Source: Parabacteroides sp. PF5-6
GTDB taxonomy: Bacteria; Bacteroidota; Bacteroidia; Bacteroidales; Tannerellaceae
Reading direction: 5' to 3'
Assembly: GCF_029504695.1 (NCBI RefSeq)
Contig: NZ_JAQFIN010000010.1
Location: 62,001-126,000, forward strand
DNA: 64,000 nucleotides
The notes beneath the pieces are model-generated. The model made no database searches, was not told where the DNA came from, and saw only the letters and a list, made by a program, of their open reading frames with translations. Below, piece after piece: positions 8,496 to 17,135 of the stretch. The translations under genes and the position numbers were made by a program. Positions within the stretch are counted from its first letter, which is position 1; every line of letters starts with the position of its first letter.

Positions 8496-11400
8496 TTAGA
8501 ACTTCAACACCGGAAGATACCGCATCAGCGTTTCTTTGAGTATCTTCAGGTTGATGGGCTTGGTAATGAAATCGGATGCACCTGCCTGACGCGCACTCTC
8601 CATATCCGAGTCGAAGACATAAGCCGACTGCATGATGATTGGAATTTCGGTATTGATCTTACGGATTTCCTTAAGCGCCTCAATACCTGTCATCTCCGGC
8701 ATTTTGATATCTAACAAGATCAGATCAACGATACTTCCGTGTTCGTTAAACTTCTCTATGGCTTCCTTACCTGTTTTCGCACGAATCAAATTGCAATGTT
8801 TCTGCAAAATAGTTTTCAATAACAGATAGTTACTTTCTTCATCCTCTGCGATCAGAAGAGTAACCTTGTCTTGCATGGGAGCATCTTGTGCTACTGTGTT
8901 CATATTGTACAATTTATAAATGTTACTATTCGCAAATATACTTCGTTTTCCGTCTGATGAAATAGGAGATACCCCGACAAAAGGGAGGGTTACCGTAAAC
9001 CGGCTTCCCACGCCGATCTCTGAGGTTACATTTATATCTCCTCCAAATCGATCAACAATCATCTTACAGATTGATAATCCTAAGCCAGCGCCCTGTTTAA
9101 AATCATCTTTCTTGAAAAATCTCTCAAAAATATTAAATAAATCCACTTCTGGTATACCTTTTCCCGTATCTTCTACAAAGAAACGCAAAAATTCATCATC
9201 TTCACGGGTATAACCGACCGTAACAGACCCTTTTTCCGTAAATTTGACCGCGTTATTGATCAAATTCGTTATCACCTGGTTCAGTCGTAACTTATCGGTA
9301 ATGATAAAAGAAGTCTCTTCCGGCAGATCGCCAATCAAATCCAGATGCTCCGGAATAATCACCCGCTGGGTGACCAGGATCTGATTCATCAGTTCATTCA
9401 CATCGCAGACCTCTTCCTTGAACGACATGGCACCGGTCTCGATCTGGGCAATATCCAATACATCACTGATCAGTCCCAATAAGAGGTTACAATTGTTGCG
9501 TATCGTCTCAATAAAGACCTGCCGTTCGTCGGGGCCTAACTCCTCGTCAGAAGTTAAGACATTGGAAAATCCGACAATCGCATTCAACGGCGTCCGGATC
9601 TCATGGCTCATATTCGCCAGAAAAGCACTCTTCAGCCGGTCGGACATCTGCGCTTTATCGCGGGCTTTCTCTATATCCTGCAAGCGCTGTTTCTCGTGTT
9701 CAACATTTCGTACCAGGCCAAAGATATGAGGCACTTCCCTCTCCGAATAGATATGAATACTCGTATAGCGGAGTTCCCACCACTGATAGCCCTGTCCGTT
9801 GACATCCACCCGCATCTCAAACACCAGCGTGTTTAACGTACCATCGGCAAATTTCCGGTTGACCTCTTCCCACTGGAAGCGATCTTCGGGATGGATCATT
9901 TGCGCCAAACGTTCCAACGTAAAAGAATGCGTTCCGTCATCCTCTATGTTATTCAACGTGAAGAATGAGGGATCAAAAGTAATAAAACGATTGGGATAAT
10001 CCAAATGCCAAGAAACAACGTCTCCAGCACCTAAGGTCAATTCCAGGAATTCCCTTTGCGCCAGTTCTTCCGTGATATCATGGAATACGATAACTGCTCC
10101 ATACAATTCTTTTCCCTGATAAATGGCGGAAACAGAGCCGACCACCGGAGAACTGTGGTTGCTTGCCTTGGATAAAAGCTGGAACGTACTGAATTCAACC
10201 GTATTATTCGTGGTAAAGACCGTATCGATCAGGGAATACAACAAACAGTCTTCCACGCCGTCCGACAAGTCCATAATCGAAAAGACATTCTTTCCTTTAT
10301 ACTGATTTTCATCCCCACCCAACTGAAGCCAATACAGAGCCGCCGGATTGATCGTGAAAATATTCATATTCCGGTCCACGGAAACCACCCCTTCGCGGAT
10401 AGAAGACATCACGATCTTGAGTCGCCGGCGATGTCCCTCTAATTCTTCCTGCGCTTTCTTCTTCATGATCTGCGCTTTCTTATACAAGAAAAAGACCACG
10501 GCCGAGACCAGGAGAATGGCCGAAATGCCGGTGATAACAAACAGAAGGTAGCGATCGCCGTATTCTTCAAAAAAGGACTGATTGATCAGGACACTGTCAG
10601 CCGGTAACTTATCTTTACTGATACCGCACTTTTTCAGCTGCAACCAGTCGAAAACAGGCTTCTTCTCGCTTGCGGTAACCGGCAGTTCACTGATGGACTT
10701 GCCTCTCAGGATCTCAACACCGCGCTCGGCCGCCTGATAAGACATCGCATAAGCGGGAACAAGATATCCGCCCAGATAGCCCTGTCCCAAGCCTTTATTA
10801 TCGACAGAGAAAAAAGGAACTTCCGTATTACGCGCCCGGCTGGCATAGAAGCGGCTCCACACCGGCATGATCCGCGGGTACTGATTGACAAACGCGGCAT
10901 TCCACATAAGCGAACTACCCAGATTCTGATCCAGGTTGTTTATCTGCAGATCAATACCTGCATCTAAGTGATACGTTTCCACCTGCTCCTGGAAAACGGC
11001 GGTCGCCAGCTGGGACAATGGACTATCATCCACATCCAGTACTACCCCTTTCATCTCCGGATAAAAAGTTTTCATCAAAGCGATCGTTCGGACATAATCC
11101 GGTTCTGTTGTAAAACCGGTCACATTCTGCCGTCCATCCAGTAGGCTGTCGTCCCAGTAATCCGCTCCGCAGAAGACAACGGGCACCTGATAGGTCAACG
11201 GATTCTTTGATGCGAAAAAAGTTCTTATCGCCGGATCATTGCAGAGAATGATTAAATCAGGTACGGCGTATTCCTCAAAATAGTCATGAATAAGTTTCTG
11301 CTGCTCCGTTGTCGTCAGCGATTCGCTATCGAGAAACAGCGCTTTAAACTCTCCCTTCAGGCCGTTGTTCTTAAAGCCATCCAGTCCTCCACGCACCAAT

Positions 11401-11561
11401 TCATTTCGCCAGGGCGAGTCTTCCCGGAAAGATTGGATCACCAACACATTATAACTACGCCCATCCTGGGAACTCCGCCCCGTGCAAGAATAGAACAAAA
11501 ACATTCCTTGCAGGATCAAAAGAAAAAGACCAATATATCTCAGCGCACTATAACGTTTCAT
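8496..11561 (-). CDS. Hybrid sensor histidine kinase with periplasmic binding domain and receiver
   Basis: 1021 residues. An N-terminal membrane segment or lipoprotein-like signal (residues 8-30, ending FYSC) leads into an ABC-substrate-binding-type domain (about 35-330), then a transmembrane helix (about 335-358), two PAS-like regions (about 375-625), a HisKA domain with NMSHEIRTPLN (His near 652), an ATPase domain with the GKGIPEVD and GAGLGLSICK motifs, and a receiver with LLDIKMPEM (Asp near 950). There is no output domain. The start codon overlaps the end of the upstream paralogous kinase by 14 nt, so the two are translationally linked. The ligand and final target are unknown. Confidence 0.9.
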   Translation of the reverse strand: MKRYSALRYIGLFLLILQGMFLFYSCTGRSSQDGRSYNVLVIQSFREDSPWRNELVRGGLDGFKNNGLKGEFKALFLDSESLTTTEQQKLIHDYFEEYAVPDLIILCNDPAIRTFFASKNPLTYQVPVVFCGADYWDDSLLDGRQNVTGFTTEPDYVRTIALMKTFYPEMKGVVLDVDDSPLSQLATAVFQEQVETYHLDAGIDLQINNLDQNLGSSLMWNAAFVNQYPRIMPVWSRFYASRARNTEVPFFSVDNKGLGQGYLGGYLVPAYAMSYQAAERGVEILRGKSISELPVTASEKKPVFDWLQLKKCGISKDKLPADSVLINQSFFEEYGDRYLLFVITGISAILLVSAVVFFLYKKAQIMKKKAQEELEGHRRRLKIVMSSIREGVVSVDRNMNIFTINPAALYWLQLGGDENQYKGKNVFSIMDLSDGVEDCLLYSLIDTVFTTNNTVEFSTFQLLSKASNHSSPVVGSVSAIYQGKELYGAVIVFHDITEELAQREFLELTLGAGDVVSWHLDYPNRFITFDPSFFTLNNIEDDGTHSFTLERLAQMIHPEDRFQWEEVNRKFADGTLNTLVFEMRVDVNGQGYQWWELRYTSIHIYSEREVPHIFGLVRNVEHEKQRLQDIEKARDKAQMSDRLKSAFLANMSHEIRTPLNAIVGFSNVLTSDEELGPDERQVFIETIRNNCNLLLGLISDVLDIAQIETGAMSFKEEVCDVNELMNQILVTQRVIIPEHLDLIGDLPEETSFIITDKLRLNQVITNLINNAVKFTEKGSVTVGYTREDDEFLRFFVEDTGKGIPEVDLFNIFERFFKKDDFKQGAGLGLSICKMIVDRFGGDINVTSEIGVGSRFTVTLPFVGVSPISSDGKRSIFANSNIYKLYNMNTVAQDAPMQDKVTLLIAEDEESNYLLLKTILQKHCNLIRAKTGKEAIEKFNEHGSIVDLILLDIKMPEMTGIEALKEIRKINTEIPIIMQSAYVFDSDMESARQAGASDFITKPINLKILKETLMRYLPVLKF

Positions 11562-14268
11562 ACTCCCCTTTCTCTATAGTTTCTTCTTCTTGCTTTTCAT
11601 GCATCGGCAAATGTACATAAAAAGAAGTTCCGGCATTCAATTCCGACTCAACCTGTATGGTTCCCCCCAATCGCTTCACAATCTCATAGATAATGGATAA
11701 ACCTAATCCGCCTCCTTGGGTGAAATTATCCGATTTATAAAAACGATCAAAAATCTGCGGCAGGTATTCCTGAGCGATACCCACCCCGGTATCCCGGACA
11801 AAAAGGATAACTTCCTCTTTCTCTTTATCCGCATAATAGCCCCAGGTGATACTGCCTTCTTCCGTAAACTTAAGCGCGTTATCCAGCAAATTGCTCATGA
11901 TCTGCTTCAACCGGAAGACATCACCCAAAAGCACAGTTGGGCTTTCGGGAATATCCAGGAGATATCGTACATTCTCCTTCCGTCCTTCCTCGGGAATATA
12001 ATGATGCAGTAAATCTTCCATGATCGAAGTCAGATCGCAGGGATCCTGACGGAACACAATACCGCTTTCTATGCGTGAGAGATCTAATATCTCATTGATT
12101 AGCTTGAGCAGCAACTTACAGTTTTCACTGATAATAGCCATAAACTCATCCCGGTTCTCTTTCGGGAGTTCTTCGCCTTCGATCAATAAGGTAGAGAAAC
12201 CCACAATCGAGTTAAGAGGGGTACGCACTTCATGGCTCATATTAGCCAGAAAAGCACTTTTCAATAAATCCGAATTCTCCGCTTCATCTTTCAGGCGGAT
12301 CAACTCCTGTTCCGCTTGCTTGAAGTTCTCTATATTGAGACAAATCCCCATCAAAAGGTAACGGGACTCTTTCGTTGCCTCAGGCAAAACCGAGATACGG
12401 AACTCCCACCACTGATAACCTTTGCCGGTGAAATCCATCCGTTGTTGTGTCGTCACTTTCTCGTCCGTCCCTTTCATGAGTTTCAAGAAAGAGAATACAC
12501 TCTTGCGCCGGTCGTCCGGATGGATGGCACGAATGAAGTCTTCACTGCTGATCGAATGGCTTCCGTCATCCTGCAAGCCGAACGTACTAAAAAAAGACTC
12601 ATCGAAGAGGATCAATCGATTGGCCTGATCGTAACGGCAGGCAAAGAGATCACCCGAGATCATGCTTAGAGCCAGATAGCCTTTCCGGGCATATTCATCC
12701 GTCGCATCATGGAAGCTGAGCACTGTGCCATAAGACATCCCGTTATAGTAAAGGCTGCTTATACTCCCGGCAACAGAAAAGGCTTTTTTATCTTTTGTGA
12801 TGATATAGGCGGTCTTACTCAGCACACGGCTGCCCAGTGTCAGGGATAATTCCACCAACAGTTCTTTCAAATAAGACGGGTTATCTTTTTTCTGTATGTT
12901 AAACAAAGACCAGACCGGTGTTCCAACATAAGATTGCTTCGGATCAAAACCGAATAAAGCCACCGCGGTCTTATTCATCGAAAGGATAATGCCGTCCGTA
13001 CTGATGGAAACAACCCCTTCGTTCAGCGATTCGATTGTGATATCCAGCTCTTTTCGCTCTTTCTTCAGGTTTTCCTTTGCCTTATTTTTATTATACGATT
13101 CCCGCCGGTACAAGCGGGCCAACATCAAGGCGAAAAGAGCGATAAATAAAGAAACGATTACAGAAGCGGCTATGATCTGCATCTTGTACTTCATCAATAT
13201 CGGCATATTGATGATGATGCTTTCGTCGGGCAATCGATCCAGGTCGATCGACCAGAAATGCAATTGCTCCCAGTCGAATACAGGGATCTGTTTACTCTGC
13301 GTTATCGGATGATCTTCAATCCGTCCTCCCCGCAGAAGATCAATAGCAATACGCATGGCCTGATACCCCTGCTGATCCCCCGGCGTCATGTATCCGCCGA
13401 TTTGTCCGCTACCGAAACCTTCGCTACTAACCATTAAGAACGGAGCAGTCCCCATACGGGGCAAAGCCGCATAAGAAGGATGCCATAAAGGCAAGATACA
13501 GAGACTGTTTAGTTTGTAATACAACACATTCTTAAGCATAAATCCGGGTAACATATCGACCCGTTCGATACGCAGCTTGAACGGATTGACAACACTGCGC
13601 GCAGAGCGCAGGCTATCGGTTTCGCTGTACGACCAGTAAGACTCATAGATTTCTGTCAGATTCGGCGTATTCCGTAGTTGTTGTCTGGCGGTATTTACAG
13701 CTTGTTTCCCAATATCCGAATCCTCAGCGATCAGAATAATTTCATCTACCTGACCGGATATTTGCCGGGCTAACTGATAACACGTCTCATAATCCGGCGT
13801 AGTCATCAGCCCGGTCATATTCGGATGTTTCTCGGATGCTTCTTCAGGCAGATAAGCCACACCGGTAAAAACAACCGGTATACGATAAGCAAACGGATGC
13901 TCGGAAGTCATAAGAGCCAATAAGGCTTCGTCCCCGGAGACAAAAATCAGATCCGGTGCTTTGTCTTTATAGGCGTCTAACTTTTCCTGTATGTATTTTG
14001 TTTCCAATCGGATGTCCACAACCTCATCCCGCAGATAGATCGTTTCGATATCCGCAGACAGCTTATTTTCTTTTATGCATTTATAAATACCTTGCTGCAG
14101 ATGATCCATCCAGCCATTTCCCTGTTCATACGAATGGATGATCAAGATCTGTTTTTTCTCTGTCCGCTGATAGCCTAATGCAAAATAGGCCATTACCGCG
14201 ACCAGTAGACCTGTCAAAAAAAACAATCCGATTTTCTTTCGCTTTGCAGTATATTCTATTATCATCAA
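11548..14268 (-). CDS. Sensor histidine kinase with periplasmic binding domain, no receiver
   Basis: 906 residues with the same plan as its downstream neighbour: N-terminal membrane helix, ABC-substrate-binding-like periplasmic domain (about 40-335), transmembrane helix (about 360-385), PAS-like regions, HisKA with NMSHEVRTPLN (His near 678) and an ATPase domain (GVGIAQEY, GGGLGLSI). It ends straight after the ATPase domain. It is the first gene of the pair and overlaps the next by 14 nt. A reasonable inference is that it signals through the receiver of the downstream protein or forms heterodimers with it. Confidence 0.9.
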   Translation of the reverse strand: MMIIEYTAKRKKIGLFFLTGLLVAVMAYFALGYQRTEKKQILIIHSYEQGNGWMDHLQQGIYKCIKENKLSADIETIYLRDEVVDIRLETKYIQEKLDAYKDKAPDLIFVSGDEALLALMTSEHPFAYRIPVVFTGVAYLPEEASEKHPNMTGLMTTPDYETCYQLARQISGQVDEIILIAEDSDIGKQAVNTARQQLRNTPNLTEIYESYWSYSETDSLRSARSVVNPFKLRIERVDMLPGFMLKNVLYYKLNSLCILPLWHPSYAALPRMGTAPFLMVSSEGFGSGQIGGYMTPGDQQGYQAMRIAIDLLRGGRIEDHPITQSKQIPVFDWEQLHFWSIDLDRLPDESIIINMPILMKYKMQIIAASVIVSLFIALFALMLARLYRRESYNKNKAKENLKKERKELDITIESLNEGVVSISTDGIILSMNKTAVALFGFDPKQSYVGTPVWSLFNIQKKDNPSYLKELLVELSLTLGSRVLSKTAYIITKDKKAFSVAGSISSLYYNGMSYGTVLSFHDATDEYARKGYLALSMISGDLFACRYDQANRLILFDESFFSTFGLQDDGSHSISSEDFIRAIHPDDRRKSVFSFLKLMKGTDEKVTTQQRMDFTGKGYQWWEFRISVLPEATKESRYLLMGICLNIENFKQAEQELIRLKDEAENSDLLKSAFLANMSHEVRTPLNSIVGFSTLLIEGEELPKENRDEFMAIISENCKLLLKLINEILDLSRIESGIVFRQDPCDLTSIMEDLLHHYIPEEGRKENVRYLLDIPESPTVLLGDVFRLKQIMSNLLDNALKFTEEGSITWGYYADKEKEEVILFVRDTGVGIAQEYLPQIFDRFYKSDNFTQGGGLGLSIIYEIVKRLGGTIQVESELNAGTSFYVHLPMHEKQEEETIEKGEYETL

Positions 14269-14397
14269 GATCCTTTATTATTGGGGCTTTCAAAGAAAGC
14301 GTAAAAATACTAAACATCTTGGAAAAAGATGCCACACAATATGGAACAAAGAATAAAATAAATTGTTCGCTACCCTAGCGGATAAATTCTATTTTTA

Positions 14398-14405
14398 TAC
14401 ATTTG
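14398..14405 (+). promoter_or_regulatory. -7 box for pyrB operon
   Basis: TACATTTG, 26 nt upstream of the pyrB ATG. No good -33 element was seen. Confidence 0.65.
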
Positions 14406-14431
14406 CATAGAATGACGAATACGCATAACTT

Positions 14432-15346
14432 ATGAAGAGTAAAAGTTTAGTTTCTATTGATCAATGCAGCAAAGAGGATATTCTCCGCATCCTGAGAAGC
14501 GCTGAACGTTTTGAAGAAAACCCTAACCGGAAAATCATGGAAGGTAAAATCGCCGCCACCTTGTTCTTCGAGCCATCCACCCGTACACGCCTGAGTTTTG
14601 AGACGGCTGTCAATCGCCTGGGTGGTAAAGTCGTAGGATTTACGGATGCGTCCACCACCAGTTCTTCCAAAGGAGAGACATTGAAAGACACCATACTGAT
14701 GGTCAGCAATTATGCCGATGTGATCGTGATGCGGCATTACCTCGAAGGAGCAGCCCGCTATGCTTCGGAGGTGACGGATGTGCCGATCATCAATGCAGGA
14801 GATGGGGCCAACCAGCATCCTTCCCAAACCTTGCTGGATCTTTATTCGATCCAGAAAACCCAGGGCACACTGGAGAACCTGACCATAACCATGGTGGGCG
14901 ACCTGAAATACGGGCGAACCGTTCATTCCCTGATTGTCGGCATGTCGCATTTCAATCCGACCTTTCATTTTATCGCTCCCGATGAACTGCGCATGCCGGA
15001 CGAACAAAAGCATTTCTGCGATAAACATGGCATCCGATACACCGAGCATGCCGATTTCACGGAAGAGATCATCAATCAGACGGATATTCTCTATATGACC
15101 CGCGTACAAAGAGAACGGTTTACCGACCTGGTGGAATACGAACGGGTAAAAAACGTGTATATCCTGCGCAACAATATGCTGGCCAATAGCCGGGAGAACC
15201 TGCGTATCCTTCATCCGCTGCCTCGTGTCAATGAGATTGCTTATGATGTCGACGACAATCCGAAAGCCTATTATATCCAACAGGCACGTAATGGATTATT
15301 CACGCGGGAAGCGATTATCTGTGAAGTATTAGGAATTGAGATTTAA
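14432..15346 (+). CDS. pyrB: Aspartate carbamoyltransferase catalytic subunit
   Basis: 304 residues, standard length. It joins carbamoyl phosphate and aspartate in pyrimidine synthesis. The carbamoyl phosphate loop STRTRLSFE (about 49-57), HPSQTLLDL (about 129-137), and HPLPRVNEI (about 260) are intact. pyrI follows after 14 nt, as expected for the class B holoenzyme with catalytic and regulatory chains. Confidence 0.98.
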   Translation: MKSKSLVSIDQCSKEDILRILRSAERFEENPNRKIMEGKIAATLFFEPSTRTRLSFETAVNRLGGKVVGFTDASTTSSSKGETLKDTILMVSNYADVIVMRHYLEGAARYASEVTDVPIINAGDGANQHPSQTLLDLYSIQKTQGTLENLTITMVGDLKYGRTVHSLIVGMSHFNPTFHFIAPDELRMPDEQKHFCDKHGIRYTEHADFTEEIINQTDILYMTRVQRERFTDLVEYERVKNVYILRNNMLANSRENLRILHPLPRVNEIAYDVDDNPKAYYIQQARNGLFTREAIICEVLGIEI

Positions 15347-15360
15347 TAAGCACACATATT

Positions 15361-15819
15361 ATGGTTAAGAAAAAAGAGCTACAGGTCGCTGCGCTGGAAA
15401 ACGGAACCGCGATTGATCATATCCCCCCCAGCCAGTTATTCAAGGTGGCATCGCTTTTGGGATTGGAAAAGATGGACAACACGATTACCATCGGGAACAA
15501 TTTCCATAGCAAAAAGATGGAATCCAAAGGAGTGATCAAGATCGCGAACAAATTCTTCGCAGAAGATGAGATCAATCGCATCTCCCTGATCGCGCCGAAC
15601 GTGATCCTGAATATTATTCGCGACTATGAAGTGGTGGAGAAGAAGACCGTTACCCTGCCGGAAGAACTGGTCGACGTGGTGAAGTGTAACAATCCTAAAT
15701 GTATCACGAACAACGAACCGATGCTTTCGCGCTTTGAAGTGATCGATAAAGGGAAAGGCTCGATTCGCTGTCGCTATTGCGAGCGCAAAATAAACAAAGA
15801 AGATATTGTGATCAAATGA
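15361..15819 (+). CDS. pyrI: Aspartate carbamoyltransferase regulatory subunit
   Basis: 152 residues. The allosteric nucleotide-binding domain occupies the first 100 residues and the zinc domain has four cysteines in C-N-N-P-K-C and C-R-Y-C. It binds the PyrB trimers and confers nucleotide control. Its TGA overlaps the next ATG (ATGA), indicating translational coupling to the flavin reductase gene. Confidence 0.98.
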   Translation: MVKKKELQVAALENGTAIDHIPPSQLFKVASLLGLEKMDNTITIGNNFHSKKMESKGVIKIANKFFAEDEINRISLIAPNVILNIIRDYEVVEKKTVTLPEELVDVVKCNNPKCITNNEPMLSRFEVIDKGKGSIRCRYCERKINKEDIVIK

Positions 15820-16382
15820 AAGTAGACTGGAAACCGGGAACCCTGATCTATCCCCTCCCCGCCGTTCTGATCAGTTGCGGGAAAGAACCTTCCGAATACA
15901 ACCTGATCACGGTCTCATGGGTCGGCACGATCTGTACCAATCCCCCGATGTGTTATATCTCCGTTCGCCCCGAGCGCCATTCGTATGAGTTGTTAAAGCG
16001 GGATATGGAGTTTGTCATCAACCTGACCACGCAGGAGATGGCCTATGCCACAGACTGGTGTGGCGTCAACTCGGGTAAAGACCATCATAAATTTGAAGAA
16101 ATGCAGCTGACTCCAGAGAAAGCCTCCGTAGTCTGCGCGCCCATCCTGAAAGAATCTCCATTAAATATTGAGTGCCGGGTGAAAGAAGTCATGGCGTTAG
16201 GCAGTCACGATATGTTTATTGCCGAAGTGGTCAATGTGCAGGCCGACGACAAATACCTCGACCCCGTAACCGGTGCTTTTGATATGGAACGGGCGAACCT
16301 GTTGGTCTATGCCCATGGGAAGTATTACGAACTGGGAGCTTTTATCGGTAAATTCGGTTGGTCGGTTCAAAAGAAAAAGTAA
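15816..16382 (+). CDS. Flavin reductase family protein
   Basis: 188 residues with the flavin reductase-like split-barrel fold: [10 protein letters not shown], the [20 protein letters not shown] strand-loop region, HSYELL, and [15 protein letters not shown]. These proteins bind FMN and often reduce flavin or act as small oxidoreductases; the substrate is unknown. The start at 15816 overlaps the pyrI stop codon; longer upstream frames run inside pyrI and are rejected. The pyrBI linkage suggests co-transcription but not a role in pyrimidine synthesis. Confidence 0.9.
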   Translation: MKVDWKPGTLIYPLPAVLISCGKEPSEYNLITVSWVGTICTNPPMCYISVRPERHSYELLKRDMEFVINLTTQEMAYATDWCGVNSGKDHHKFEEMQLTPEKASVVCAPILKESPLNIECRVKEVMALGSHDMFIAEVVNVQADDKYLDPVTGAFDMERANLLVYAHGKYYELGAFIGKFGWSVQKKK

Positions 16383-16386
16383 CGGC

Positions 16387-17130
16387 ATGAGATCCTTTTC
16401 ATTACTTCTTCTACTCTCATTTGTTTCTTTCTCTTCTTTTGCACAGGAAAATGAAGAGGTCAGAAAAAGTAATTTCGTTTATCAAAGTAAAACATTCAAC
16501 CTGGGAGCGACCATAGGTTTCAATTCCACATTCCCGATTGTCAAATCCATCACGATAGACGACCTGCAACTGGAGGATATTCGTCTCACCTACAAAGTCG
16601 GTGTTCAGGCATCCGTTTTCGGTCGGATCAATGTGGATCGTTTTTTCATCCAACCCAGTTTCTCGTGGCAACATTCCGAAGGAGATATCCATTTCAGTAT
16701 TCCTCAAGCTGAATTGCCCGACCTGCCGGCAGCAGAAACAACACGCCAAAGCGCGCATCTGGAGATGTCCAGGCAGTCTCTTCAGGTTCCGGTTCATATC
16801 GGTTACCATATTGTTCGTGAAGGACCATACGCTTTAAGCTTTCTGGCCGGTCCGACACTCAAATATGACTATAATGTGACATACAAATCCCTGTCGACCG
16901 GCAGCGTTCACGAATTTCTCAGTGAGAGTAATCCGTTCGGTCTGAATATAGCCATGGGTATTTCCGTTCAGATCTGGCAGTTATTCTTCGACTTCAGCTA
17001 TGAGTTCGGTCTGAATCAAACCGAAACCGATTTCCGCAACAAACAAGCCGGCAGCCCTACCATTGAAAACAATATCCGGATCGACAAACGCATCAATGTC
17101 ATGAGTTTTTCGCTTGGGATTATCTTCTGA
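16387..17130 (+). CDS. Outer-membrane beta-barrel protein (PorT-like)
   Basis: 247 residues. A signal peptide (MRSFSLLLLLSFVSFSSFAQ) is followed by alternating amphipathic strands such as LGATIGFNST, YKVGVQASVFGRI and FFIQPSFSWQ, and ends with strand INVMSFSLGIIF. This is typical of small Bacteroidetes outer-membrane barrels (outer membrane protein beta-barrel/PorT family). The start ATG at 16387 lies 4 nt after the flavin reductase stop codon, so it is the last gene of the pyrB transcript. Function is unknown. Confidence 0.85.
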   Translation: MRSFSLLLLLSFVSFSSFAQENEEVRKSNFVYQSKTFNLGATIGFNSTFPIVKSITIDDLQLEDIRLTYKVGVQASVFGRINVDRFFIQPSFSWQHSEGDIHFSIPQAELPDLPAAETTRQSAHLEMSRQSLQVPVHIGYHIVREGPYALSFLAGPTLKYDYNVTYKSLSTGSVHEFLSESNPFGLNIAMGISVQIWQLFFDFSYEFGLNQTETDFRNKQAGSPTIENNIRIDKRINVMSFSLGIIF

Positions 17131-17135
17131 ACATT

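Noticed and set aside
15777-15815. Upstream start for the flavin reductase
   Set aside because: The extra codons lie inside pyrI and do not resemble the family; the overlapping ATGA at 15816 is the expected start.
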